In this document: one piece after another, positions 55,566 through 63,923 of the stretch
How positions within the stretch are numbered: position 1 is the first letter of the stretch
Layout of the letters: the number at the start of each line of letters is the position of its first letter
Assembly (NCBI GenBank): GCA_934281605.1
Contig: CAKQXD010000003.1
Location: 165,029-229,028, forward strand
Direction of reading: 5' to 3'
Origin: an uncultured Clostridia bacterium
Lineage (GTDB): Bacteria > Bacillota > Clostridia > Peptostreptococcales > Anaerovoracaceae
Length of the DNA: 64,000 nt
The notes under the pieces: model-generated
Told to the model about the DNA's origin: nothing
The model's input: only the letters and a program-made list of their open reading frames with translations
The model's database searches: none
Translations under genes and position numbers: made by a program

Positions 55566-57978
55566 AGAATTACATGAACACGAACATGAGCACCATGAGC
55601 ACGAGCATGAACACCACCATGATCACAGCGATGGCTGCTGCTGCGGACATGACCATGCGCATGAGGAACATGAGCACCACCATCATGAACACGAACATGA
55701 ACACCACCATCACGAGCACGACGACGATTGTTGCTGCGGTCACGACCATGACCACGAGCACGATCACCACCATCATGACCACGGCGACGATTGTTGCTGC
55801 GGTCACGATCACGAACCTGTACCTGCAGATCACAGCCACGATCACGACTTTGACCACATCGCCAAAGATAAACAGCGCGTCTATATCATAGAAGGTCTCG
55901 ACTGCGCCAACTGCGCTGCCAAGATGGAACGAAAGATCCAGGCAATGAGCGAGATCCAGGCCGCCAGCATCACCTTTGCAACAAAGCAGCTTCGCTTTGC
56001 AGCAGATGATCCGGAAAGCCTGGTGCCTCAGCTGGAAAAAGCCTGTAAAACCATCGAAGATGAAGTAACGCTGATTCCTAAGGACAACAAGCCGGTGCCC
56101 CGCATAAAAAAAGAAAGCGTATGGAGCGAACATAGATCCGATTTGATCTCCATCATCGCCGGAGCAGTACTCTTTGCAGCTGGAATGATCGCAGACCACG
56201 CCATGGGTGCAGGAACAAGCGTCCTCCTCCCGATCTTCCTGGTAGGCTATCTGGTGCTGGGCTGGGAAGTTCTCTGGACGTCCGCCAAGAACATCTCAAA
56301 AGGTCAGGTGTTCGATGAAAACTTCCTCATGTCCGTTGCGACCATTGCGGCGTTCTGCATCGGAGATTTTGCAGAAGGTATGGGTGTAATGCTCTTTTAC
56401 AAGATCGGCGAGCTGTTTGAAGACATCGCCGTAGACCGAAGCCGATCCCAGATCATGGACGCTGTGGACATGCGTCCGGAAACCGTAAACCGGATCCACG
56501 GAGAAGACATCGAAAACATCCCTGCAGAAGACGCCCAGATCGGCGATATCCTGCAGGTTCGCCCAGGAGACCGTATCCCGCTCGACGGCGTTGTGACCGA
56601 AGGGGAAAGCCGGATCGACACCTCCCCTGTTACCGGCGAACCTGTTCCTGTAACTGCAACCGCCGGCACAGAAGTCATTTCCGGCTGCGTCAATGAGCAG
56701 GGTCTGCTGAAGATCAAAGTAACGAAGCCCCTTTCCGAATCCATGGTCACGAGGATCCTGGATTCCGTGGAAAACGCTGCCGCAGGCAAACCGAAAATCG
56801 ACAAATTCATTACGAAATTCGCGAAGGTATATACACCGATCGTTGTTATCCTGGCGGTACTGACCGCTATTATCCCATCCCTGATCACAGGCAACTGGAG
56901 CGAATGGATCACCACCGCCATCACCTTCCTGGTAATCAGCTGCCCTTGCGCACTCGTTATCAGCGTGCCTCTGGCATTCTTTGCAGGAATCGGCGCCGGA
57001 TCCAAACTGGGGATCCTCTTTAAAGGAGGTATCTCCATCGAAGCGCTGAAAAACGTCAAAGCCATCATCATGGACAAGACAGGAACCATAACCAAGGGCA
57101 ACTTCGTGGTACAGAAGATCACAGCTGTCGCAGACCTGAGCGAAGACCAGATCATCGCCATGGCAGCCGCCTGCGAAGCCAGCTCCACTCACCCGATCGC
57201 TCTGAGCATTATGGAGGAAGCCGCAAAGCGCTCCGCGACTGTACAGAAGGCCGAATCCATAGAAGAAATCTCCGGCAAGGGTATCAAGGCCAAACTTGCC
57301 GAGGGCGAAGCTCTTTGTGGCAATCGCAAACTGATGGATCAGTTCGGCATCGATATCAGCAGGCAGGAATCCGGAGAGGGAACGGAAATCTTCCTGGCTC
57401 TGGGCGGCAAATTTGCAGGACATATCACCATTGCAGATACCATTAAATCCGATGCTGTGGACGCCATCGCAGCCATCAAGGCGGACGGCCTGATCCCGGC
57501 TATGCTGACCGGTGATGCTGCAGGAAGCGCCAATGCGGTAGCCAGGACCGTAGGCATCGCAGAAGCCAATGTTCACGCACAGCTCCTGCCGGAAGATAAA
57601 CTGAACGCACTGAAAAAGATCCGCGAGAACAACGGCCCAGTTATGTTCGTCGGAGACGGTATCAACGACGCTCCTGTTCTGGCTGGGGCAGACGTCGGTG
57701 CGGCCATGGGAAGCGGTGCAGATGCAGCCATCGAAGCGGCAGATGTTGTCTTCATGAATTCTTCCGTAAGCGCCATTCCGCAGGCTATCAAGATAGCCAG
57801 GGCGACAGGAAGTATCTCTATGCAGAACGTCATCTTTGCACTGGCAGTCAAGCTGCTGGTACTGGTACTGGGTTTTGTGGGATTTGCCAACATTTGGGCT
57901 GCCGTATTCGCAGACACCGGTGTCGCAATGCTTTGCATCCTCAACTCCATGCGGATCCTGCTGAAAAAATTCAAGTAG
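55558..57978 (+). CDS. cadA: Cd/Zn/Pb-type P1B ATPase with long His/Cys-rich N-terminus
   Basis: Exports divalent soft metals. From the ATG at 55558 it has 806 residues. About the first 105 contain roughly 40 histidines and three CCCGHDH blocks; then one heavy-metal-associated domain with GLDCANC, membrane helices, the transport motif SCPCALVIS, phosphorylation site MDKTGTITKG, TGD and GDGINDAPVLAGADVG, and SMQNVIFALAVKL-type last helices. GGAG lies seven bases upstream, inside arsR. The open frame continues upstream in the arsR region but that part is not used. Confidence 0.94.
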   Translation: MSKELHEHEHEHHEHEHEHHHDHSDGCCCGHDHAHEEHEHHHHEHEHEHHHHEHDDDCCCGHDHDHEHDHHHHDHGDDCCCGHDHEPVPADHSHDHDFDHIAKDKQRVYIIEGLDCANCAAKMERKIQAMSEIQAASITFATKQLRFAADDPESLVPQLEKACKTIEDEVTLIPKDNKPVPRIKKESVWSEHRSDLISIIAGAVLFAAGMIADHAMGAGTSVLLPIFLVGYLVLGWEVLWTSAKNISKGQVFDENFLMSVATIAAFCIGDFAEGMGVMLFYKIGELFEDIAVDRSRSQIMDAVDMRPETVNRIHGEDIENIPAEDAQIGDILQVRPGDRIPLDGVVTEGESRIDTSPVTGEPVPVTATAGTEVISGCVNEQGLLKIKVTKPLSESMVTRILDSVENAAAGKPKIDKFITKFAKVYTPIVVILAVLTAIIPSLITGNWSEWITTAITFLVISCPCALVISVPLAFFAGIGAGSKLGILFKGGISIEALKNVKAIIMDKTGTITKGNFVVQKITAVADLSEDQIIAMAAACEASSTHPIALSIMEEAAKRSATVQKAESIEEISGKGIKAKLAEGEALCGNRKLMDQFGIDISRQESGEGTEIFLALGGKFAGHITIADTIKSDAVDAIAAIKADGLIPAMLTGDAAGSANAVARTVGIAEANVHAQLLPEDKLNALKKIRENNGPVMFVGDGINDAPVLAGADVGAAMGSGADAAIEAADVVFMNSSVSAIPQAIKIARATGSISMQNVIFALAVKLLVLVLGFVGFANIWAAVFADTGVAMLCILNSMRILLKKFK

Positions 57979-58011
57979 CTGAAATTTCAAATCTAAATAA
58001 CATGCAGAATA

Positions 58012-58040
58012 TTGCACATCCTCCGAAATCTTGATACAAT
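58012..58040 (+). promoter_or_regulatory. Predicted gltX promoter
   Basis: TTGCAC and TACAAT with a 17-base spacer. The transcript would begin with a GGGCTGC/GCAGCCC hairpin (58052-58077). Confidence 0.6.
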
Positions 58041-58140
58041 AAATTAAGTATGGGCTGCGGAGCAGACTTTGCAGCCCGAAATCCAAGGAATCTATCAGAA
58101 AGGAGATCCGGCCTGCCCTGCGGCGGACCGGTGTGCAAAT

Positions 58141-59802
58141 ATGGATCATATGAAACTGGCGGAGCTGCTGTTTCCGCACATTACGAAAAACCCTGAAGAC
58201 TACGAGGCACAGTTCCCGAAACGCGACCTGAAAGAAGGCGCGATGGTGACGAGACTGGGGCCAAGTCCTACAGGGTTTATTCATTTAGGAAATCTTTACG
58301 GTGCATTCGTTGACGAGCGTCTGGCTCATCAGTCGGGCGGGACGTTTTATCTGAGAATCGAGGATACCGATGATAAACGCTACGTGGAGGGAGCGGTAGA
58401 AACCATCATCAATTCCCTGGCGTTCTTTGGCATAAACTTCGATGAGGGTGCCCTGCTGGACGGCGAAAAAGGCGATTACGGTCCGTATTTTCAGAGCAGC
58501 CGCGGCGAGATCTATCAGTGCTTCGCCAAGGAGCTGGTGAGCAAGGGCATGGCGTATCCGTGCTTCCTGACGGAAGACGAGCTGGCTGAGATCCGCCAGA
58601 AGCAGGAGGCTGCAAAGGAAACGACGGGCATCTACGGCAAGTATGCGGAAAAGAGCCGCAGCCTTACTATCGAGGAGATCGAGGAAAACATCAAGGTCGG
58701 CAAGCCTTATGTAGTCCGCCTTAAATCCGACGGAAACCACGATCTGCCATCCGAAGAGATCCGCCACATCAAAGTGGACGATGCTATCAGAGGGACTCTT
58801 TCCATGCCGGAAAACAACCAGGACGTTGTTATTTTAAAGGCCAACGGTATCCCGACTTATCACTTTGCTCACGCCATCGACGATCATCTTATGCGCACGA
58901 CTCACGTAGTCCGCGGCGAAGAGTGGCTCATGTCCCTGCCGATCCATGTGGAACTGTTTGAAAAACTGGGATTTGAAATGCCGACCTACTGCCATACAGC
59001 ACAGCTTCTGAAGCTGGATAACGGCAACAAGCGGAAGCTGAGCAAGAGAAAGGATCCGGAATTATCCCTGGATTACTATAAAAAAGAGGGCTATCACCCA
59101 CAGGCAGTCAAGGAATACCTGCTGACTATTTTGAACTCCAACTTCGAGGAATGGCGCATCGAAAATCCGGATGCTCCGATGGAGGAGTTTGAATTTACTA
59201 CTGCAAAAATGAGCAGCGGCGGCGCTCTGTTCGATATCAATAAGCTGAACGACGTTTCTAAGGACGTGCTCCTGCGCATTCCGGCTGCCGAACTTGCAAA
59301 ATTCATGACTGAATGGGTAAGAGAATACAAGCCGAAGGCTTTGAAGTATTTTGAAGGGAACGAAGAATATATCGCAAAGATCCTGGATCTGGGAAGAACG
59401 GGCAACAAGCCGAGAAAAGACTTGGTTTATGCAAAGCAGATCTTTGATTTCATCAGCTATTTCTTCGACGATTATTTCGTGATCACCGATCAGATCCCGG
59501 AACAGATCAGCGACGCTGATGCAACAGAGATCCTGAAGCGTTATCTGGGAAGCTATAACCAAAGCGATGATCAGAGCCAGTGGTTCGATAAGATTCGCAC
59601 CATCGCAGAAGATATGGGATACGCTGCAAAGCCAAAGGATTACAAGAAGCATCCGGAGGAATACAAAGGCCACGTCGGTCATGTCAGCACGGTCATCCGT
59701 CTGGCAGTTGCCGGGCGCAGCCAGTCTCCGGATATCTGGGAGATCCAGCAGATCCTGGGAGAAGAGAAGACGAGACAGAGAGTTGATATGCTGATCGGGT
59801 AG
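58141..59802 (+). CDS. gltX: Glutamyl-tRNA synthetase
   Basis: Charges tRNA-Glu and perhaps tRNA-Gln. From the ATG at 58141 it has 553 residues, the longer form found in Clostridia. The class I motifs are LGPSPTGFIHLGNLYGAF (HIGH region) and NKRKLSKRKDPE (KMSKS region), with FYLRIEDTDDKRYVEGA and a helical anticodon-binding C-terminal domain. The only good ribosome-binding site (AGAAAGGAG, ending 58105) is 35 bases from this ATG with a GC-rich stretch between; a second ATG is at 58150. No better start is visible in frame. Confidence 0.93.
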   Translation: MDHMKLAELLFPHITKNPEDYEAQFPKRDLKEGAMVTRLGPSPTGFIHLGNLYGAFVDERLAHQSGGTFYLRIEDTDDKRYVEGAVETIINSLAFFGINFDEGALLDGEKGDYGPYFQSSRGEIYQCFAKELVSKGMAYPCFLTEDELAEIRQKQEAAKETTGIYGKYAEKSRSLTIEEIEENIKVGKPYVVRLKSDGNHDLPSEEIRHIKVDDAIRGTLSMPENNQDVVILKANGIPTYHFAHAIDDHLMRTTHVVRGEEWLMSLPIHVELFEKLGFEMPTYCHTAQLLKLDNGNKRKLSKRKDPELSLDYYKKEGYHPQAVKEYLLTILNSNFEEWRIENPDAPMEEFEFTTAKMSSGGALFDINKLNDVSKDVLLRIPAAELAKFMTEWVREYKPKALKYFEGNEEYIAKILDLGRTGNKPRKDLVYAKQIFDFISYFFDDYFVITDQIPEQISDADATEILKRYLGSYNQSDDQSQWFDKIRTIAEDMGYAAKPKDYKKHPEEYKGHVGHVSTVIRLAVAGRSQSPDIWEIQQILGEEKTRQRVDMLIG

Positions 59803-59805
59803 ACC

Positions 59806-59880
59806 AAAGCCGGGGAGCTGTCTTCACTTGGTCCTCGGGGCGCTGCCCCTGCGGAATCGTTCAGCCAGCTTCCCGGCTTT
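59806..59880 (+). repeat. Inverted repeat right after gltX
   Basis: AAAGCCGGGGAGCTG (59806-59820) pairs with CAGCTTCCCGGCTTT (59866-59880) over 15 bp with one G-U. Inside the loop GGGGC-GCT-GCCCC forms a second hairpin. The 3' arm is part of the 86-bp repeat, so the 5' arm could also pair with the second copy. Confidence 0.7.
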
Positions 59881-60055
59881 AGCGCGCAGTGGAAGGCTCC
59901 GTGAGACATTCATATCCACAGTTCAACAGAAAACCCAATCAGCATACCGTACCGTCTCCCTGAGCGGAGGCGGAATCGTTCAGCCAGCTTCCCGGCTCTA
60001 TCGTGCAGTGGAAGGCTCCGGGAGACATCCATATCCACAGGTCAACAGAAAACCC
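59851..60055 (+). repeat. 86-bp direct repeat, two copies
   Basis: Copies at 59851-59936 and 59970-60055 agree at 80 of 86 positions. Each contains CAGCTTCCCGGCT, GTGGAAGGCTCCG and a GTGGA/TCCAC pair. Start-to-start distance is 119 bp. Confidence 0.85.
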
Positions 60056-60136
60056 CGAGCCGTACTTTTATCCATCCCTTTTGCCGAAAGAAAGCAGGTC
60101 AAATATCTCATGGAATCGTTTTTTTCTCACAGCGAA

Positions 60137-60178
60137 GAAAAGCTGGAGATTCGAACATCGAATCTCCAGCTGTATTTT
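60137..60178. terminator. Strong bidirectional terminator
   Basis: Perfect 13-bp stem AGCTGGAGATTCG and complement with loop AACAT; T-rich tails on both strands. Confidence 0.8.
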
Positions 60179-60351
60179 GTTATTCCGTTTTCTCTCAGCC
60201 CCCAGGAAACTTTGGAGTTTTTCGTCAGCCCCCAGTTCCCGACCCTAAGAAACTTTGATTAGCCATTTTTAGGGGCGGGAGATAGGGATGATGAATCCAC
60301 AGCTCAGCGTTGCCGGCACGGGGATAAGAATTTACCAGAATTTAGGCGGAT

Positions 60352-60462
60352 TTTCATCCTTATTGTCCAGCACCGCAAGTTTAAAGATGAAGGGGCTTAA
60401 AGCGCAGGTCGATTTCACCCGGTTTCATCCTTATTTCCAGAATTAAGCCCGTTAAGGATGAA
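60352..60462. repeat. Repeated TTTCATCCTTATT block with alternative pairings
   Basis: TTCATCCTTA occurs at 60353-60362 and 60424-60433; its complement TAAGGATGAA is at 60453-60462. Between them GGGCTTAA (60393-60400) is complementary to TTAAGCCC (60443-60450). The first TTCATCCTTA allows a nested fold, the second a pseudoknot-like fold. Confidence 0.5.
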
Positions 60463-60530
60463 GCGACCGTCGAAGCAGTTCCAATCAGGTCAGTCCTGCA
60501 GCCTGGGATCACCAGAATCCCGGGTGTAGC

Positions 60531-60594
60531 AAAACAGGAGATCCAACGACAGTGGTCTGCTGACATGCAATCCACTCGTTTGAATCTCCTGTTT
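60531..60594 (-). terminator. Terminator of the BspA-like gene
   Basis: AAACAGGAGAT and ATCTCCTGTTT form the base of a long stem extended by a second helix (CGAGTGG/CCACTGTCG), followed by TTTT on the minus strand. Confidence 0.75.
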
Positions 60595-60626
60595 ATATTA
60601 TCCTGTATTTAATTCGTAGACTTTAA

Positions 60627-62891
60627 CTATCTGCTTTTATACAGCTTCCTGCCGCAAACTGCGATTCCTGCTGCTGCAGCCAGCATCAGTACAGCCAGCA
60701 TACCGATCGGCATTGTATCGCCGGTCTTTGAACCGTTAGCATTATCCGCTTTAGTACTGTTTCCAGCGTTGCCGCTGTTCTGATCTCCGCCAGTCGTTCC
60801 ATTTTCGATCACTGGAATTTCTACAGCAGCTTTCTCGTAGCCACAAACCGTACATTTTTCATGTTTGCTACCCTTTTCAGTCGTAGTCGCTTCTTTGTCA
60901 ACTACCCACTGGAACTTGTGATCCGCAGAATCGACTTTTGTCTGACAAATCTCACACGCATGCCAGTGCTTATCTGCATCAGACTCCCACTTGTCACCAA
61001 GCCGATGATCTGTCACTGTTAAGGTATATTTAGCTGAAGCTTCCTTGTAGCTAGACGTTTCTGCTGCTGTTGCTGTAATGGTTGCAGTTCCAGCGCCTTT
61101 AATGGTTACCTTACCATTTTCATCTACCGTTGCAACGTCTTTATTGCTGGATGTATAAGTAACGGACCCATCGCCCTTAGTGTGCTTAATCGGATTCGTT
61201 ACAGTCGTTTCATTAGCATGTACCGTTACAGCCTCTTTCTCAAAAGAAATCTCCTGCTCTGCTTTTGCTTTCCATTCGGCAATGTATTTATTACCAACAG
61301 TAGGAGCCGTAGCCGTTACGGTACTATTAGTCTGGCTATCCCACGAACCTTCGACATACCAACGTACCAGTGAATACCCAGACTTCTTTGCGCTAGGGAA
61401 TTCACCGTTAGGATTCGCTGGATATTCGGAGAAAGTTCCTCCATTTGTACTAATTACTATACCATTCCCTATTGTAACTCCTGTTACTGCTTTTGGAATT
61501 TGATTATTATCACTTACGTATATAACAAAATCCTTATTGATTGAAGTGTACCCAGAAGATGCATTAGCATTAAAGCAGCTCTCTGCATATGTGATATTTT
61601 TACACTCTTTTAAATCTACTATTTTCAAATTCTTACATTCTACAAATGCATTTTTATCGAATGTAACACCGTCTGCTTTTATCGTGATGTTTTCTAATCC
61701 TAAAGCTCTTCGGAATACACCTTCCATACCATTTGAACTATTGTTAACATTTCCCTCAACATCAATATTCACATTCTTTAAAGATGTATTATTGGCAAAT
61801 CCCCACGGAATAAGAGATGCATTTTCACCAGTAATATTGATCGTCTCCACATTAGGGAAATTAGCCGCAGTCAGTAAATCAGCATTTGTTCCATCCGCAT
61901 TTACTGTTTTCAAGTTGTTTTGAGCTGCAAAAAAAGTTTTAACTCCATTTCCGGAAATTTTTCCAATCAAGTCTGTTACTTCAAGAGAGGTAACTGCTTT
62001 ATATGCCCCTGAACCTCTAAAAGGATTTCCTGTAAGCACTACATTTCCATTTTCAGAAATCTTTAAAGACTTCAATGCAGTACATCCCGGAAATACAGCA
62101 TTATCTCCCATTTTCAGATTCGACGAATCAATCGTCACTTTTTCCATAGAACTACACCCTGCGAAAGCCCAGTTCATCACTGTATTAGCTGTCTTAGGGA
62201 TTTCAATATTCTCAAGTCCCGCATTCATAAATGCCAAGCTTCCGATCGTTTGTACTTGAGCCAAATCAATCGTTTTTAAATGCCCTGCACCAGAAAATGC
62301 TCCATCTGTAATAGTCTTTGTCTCTGCTGGTAATGTATAGTGCTCAATGCTCGCGTCAGCACATGGGAATGCTAACAATTCAGATTTATCTTTTGTAAAT
62401 AAAGCTCCCCCTACAACGGCTAATCCCGCTGAGTTCGAACTAACCTCAAAAGACTTAACAGATGTCGAATCAATTGCCCATTCTCCAACATTCTTAACAC
62501 TATCTGCAATCTGATATGTTTCTACAGCATTGACTCCGTTAAAAGCGAAACTACCTATGCGTGTAACACCGTCTTCAATTTTAATTTTACGAATATTTTT
62601 CGCATTGGACTTCCATGGCTGATCAGCATCTGCATTAGTAATATTTTTCGTATAATCCGCCATCGCACCAGTTCCGGAAATCGTCAATGTTCCAGACGAT
62701 TTATCAAAGCTCCACGTCACATGATCATTTTCTGTCGCTCCGCATGTCCCGGAAGTCACAGCACTTGTCGTACCGCTCTCAGCACTGCTTCCAGTGCCGC
62801 CTGTCGCATCCGCGAAACTAAACGACGGGATCATGGTCACCAGCATCATCAGACTCAGCATCAGTGCCAGTACTAATTTTCTCTTCTTCAT
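60627..62891 (-). CDS. BspA-like leucine-rich-repeat surface protein
   Basis: The 754-residue protein is secreted and probably wall-linked. It has a signal peptide (MKKRKLVLALMLSLMMLVTMIPSFSFA), an N-terminal segment with WSFDKSSGTLTISGTGAM, several BspA-type LRR_5 repeats (about residues 90-460), a Listeria-Bacteroides type repeat (GYSLVRWYVEGSW..YIAEWKA, about 485-545), a Big_2 immunoglobulin-like domain (about 550-630), a His/Cys repeat (HWHACEICQTKV..CTVCGYEKAAVE), a linker and a C-terminal SKTGDTMPIG-hydrophobic-KLYKSR sorting-like signal. AAAGGAAAA precedes the ATG. The LRR part (about 61.45-62.65 kb) is clearly more AT-rich than the ends. Confidence 0.9.
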   Translation of the reverse strand: MKKRKLVLALMLSLMMLVTMIPSFSFADATGGTGSSAESGTTSAVTSGTCGATENDHVTWSFDKSSGTLTISGTGAMADYTKNITNADADQPWKSNAKNIRKIKIEDGVTRIGSFAFNGVNAVETYQIADSVKNVGEWAIDSTSVKSFEVSSNSAGLAVVGGALFTKDKSELLAFPCADASIEHYTLPAETKTITDGAFSGAGHLKTIDLAQVQTIGSLAFMNAGLENIEIPKTANTVMNWAFAGCSSMEKVTIDSSNLKMGDNAVFPGCTALKSLKISENGNVVLTGNPFRGSGAYKAVTSLEVTDLIGKISGNGVKTFFAAQNNLKTVNADGTNADLLTAANFPNVETINITGENASLIPWGFANNTSLKNVNIDVEGNVNNSSNGMEGVFRRALGLENITIKADGVTFDKNAFVECKNLKIVDLKECKNITYAESCFNANASSGYTSINKDFVIYVSDNNQIPKAVTGVTIGNGIVISTNGGTFSEYPANPNGEFPSAKKSGYSLVRWYVEGSWDSQTNSTVTATAPTVGNKYIAEWKAKAEQEISFEKEAVTVHANETTVTNPIKHTKGDGSVTYTSSNKDVATVDENGKVTIKGAGTATITATAAETSSYKEASAKYTLTVTDHRLGDKWESDADKHWHACEICQTKVDSADHKFQWVVDKEATTTEKGSKHEKCTVCGYEKAAVEIPVIENGTTGGDQNSGNAGNSTKADNANGSKTGDTMPIGMLAVLMLAAAAGIAVCGRKLYKSR

Positions 62892-62932
62892 CGTTTTTTC
62901 CTTTCAATCCTACTATAACTACCGTTTTATTG

Positions 62933-63559
62933 CTACTCACCGCTGTCATCATGGTTCTCTGTCATACGCTGCGCGCCCCGTTCTCTTCGCCGCTTGTTCT
63001 GATAATACAGACTCCGGCTGATCCCCGCCATCTCGCAAAGATGGGTCACACAGTTCCGGCATTCTTCCTTCTCTGCCACGTCGCTTATGATCTGGCAGAT
63101 CACCTCTTGTTCTCTTCCCTCCGGGCTTAACCGGATACCTCTTCTGCAAAGCTCCTGAAAAAACTCCACTTCCGCCCGCAGCATCCGTATGGTCTTTTCC
63201 TGCTCCCTGCAATGGTCTACAAGCTTCTTCTTATTGCTTTGGATCTGCTCCGGGTCGTACGCCTGCTCATTCCCATATTTTCCTTTATGCAAAACAGCCT
63301 CCCGGCTTCCCAGCGTCCCGCTTTCATAAGATTCCTTCCAGCGGGCACAAGCTCTCTCGATCCTCTTCGATCCCAGCATGTCGATATCAAAGCCTGCATC
63401 CCGAAAGATCTGCACCGGGCGTCTTCCTGCAGTATATTCTCTCATAAAGAGCTGCTTGAATTCTCTGGAATAGGAGATACTCGTCCGGTTAACATCTGCC
63501 ACATATGGATTTTGAAGCAGGCGATCCATCTCTTCTTCAGTGAATCTCCCTCGCCCCAT
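62933..63559 (-). CDS. IS3 OrfA-like HTH protein (possibly truncated or domesticated transposase)
   Basis: The 208-residue protein starts MGRGRFTEEEMDRLLQNPYV, then a transposase-like helix-turn-helix region (ISYSREFKQLFMREYTAG, PVQIFRDAGFDIDMLGSKRI), a coiled-coil/leucine-rich part (REQEKTIRMLRAEVEFFQEL) as in IS3 OrfA, and a C-terminal CEMAGISRSLYYQNKRRR that resembles the start of IS3 OrfB. No DDE catalytic domain follows; 41 bases downstream the BspA-like gene begins in the same direction. It could be an IS remnant or a regulator of the surface gene. A GGAAAGGGGG lies upstream of the ATG. Confidence 0.65.
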   Translation of the reverse strand: MGRGRFTEEEMDRLLQNPYVADVNRTSISYSREFKQLFMREYTAGRRPVQIFRDAGFDIDMLGSKRIERACARWKESYESGTLGSREAVLHKGKYGNEQAYDPEQIQSNKKKLVDHCREQEKTIRMLRAEVEFFQELCRRGIRLSPEGREQEVICQIISDVAEKEECRNCVTHLCEMAGISRSLYYQNKRRRERGAQRMTENHDDSGE

Positions 63560-63585
63560 GCAAAGCCCCCTTTCCTTTTTCCTTT

Positions 63586-63606
63586 GACAAAATGAATATT
63601 TTGTCC
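63586..63606 (-). repeat. 21-bp inverted repeat, left arm
   Basis: GACAAAAT-GAAT-ATTTTGTC plus C; itself an 8-bp dyad. Exact reverse complement of 63924-63944. It lies 27 bases upstream of the HTH gene start and may be the IS end or an operator. Confidence 0.8.
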
Positions 63607-63656
63607 GCGACCTAAATTGAAATAACAGAAGATCCGCTGTATTTAAACATCAGGCG

Positions 63657-63687
63657 TCCTGATCCTGGTCGATCATCAGGATTTTTT
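63657..63687 (+). terminator. Plus-strand terminator
   Basis: TCCTGAT and ATCAGGA stem with an 11-base loop and six T residues. No plus-strand gene directly upstream explains it. Confidence 0.6.
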
Positions 63688-63743
63688 ACAAAGAAGGAAT
63701 GCGGGATCAAAAAAGTCTGATCGGAAATGCTTTCGGATATGCC

Positions 63744-63780
63744 AAAAAATCGTTCTGGTTTTCTCGGAACGATTCTTTTT
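63744..63780. terminator. Bidirectional terminator-like hairpin
   Basis: AATCGTTC and GAACGATT stem with TTTTT on the plus side and a run of six T on the minus side. Confidence 0.65.
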
Positions 63781-63848
63781 CATACGACAGGACAGAACGT
63801 CAACCCCCCTAAGTTAACAAAACTTATATAGAATTTACACGTTACAGC

Positions 63849-63877
63849 TTGCAGCCATCAGGGGGGTATGGTAATAT
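63849..63877 (+). promoter_or_regulatory. Promoter with CsoR-like operator
   Basis: TTGCAG and TAATAT (with TG before it) are 17 bases apart. The spacer carries GGGGGGTATGGTA (within 63853-63873), closely resembling copper-sensing CsoR sites such as that of Bacillus copZA as I remember it. ACCCCCCT at 63803-63810 is complementary to AGGGGGGT at 63860-63867. Confidence 0.45.
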
Positions 63878-63923
63878 AGTATTGTTAATTAAGTAGTAAA
63901 TTAGTCAACATTTACAGAAAAGA

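Larger units (their letters stand above)
59803..60626. other. 820-bp non-coding region after gltX
   Basis: Holds no supported gene. It contains, in order, an inverted repeat (59806-59820/59866-59880), an 86-bp direct repeat (59851-59936 and 59970-60055), a strong bidirectional terminator (60137-60178), a block with repeated TTTCATCCTTATT motifs and complementary arms (60352-60462), and the terminator of the surface-protein gene (60531-60594). Confidence 0.8.

Noticed and set aside
55575..55865. Short tandem DNA repeats that look array-like
   Set aside because: They encode the His/Glu/Asp/Cys tail of the metal ATPase in frame; spacing is irregular, so this is not a CRISPR array.
56296..58284. 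662-codon open frame on the minus strand
   Set aside because: It is antisense to cadA and the start of gltX, whose motifs are unmistakable.
59828..60262. 144-codon plus-strand frame after gltX
   Set aside because: It runs through both copies of the direct repeat and the terminator stem, has no ribosome-binding site and no protein-like pattern.
60381..60575. 64-codon minus-strand frame
   Set aside because: It overlaps the terminator of the surface-protein gene and lacks a ribosome-binding site; the repeat structure explains the openness.
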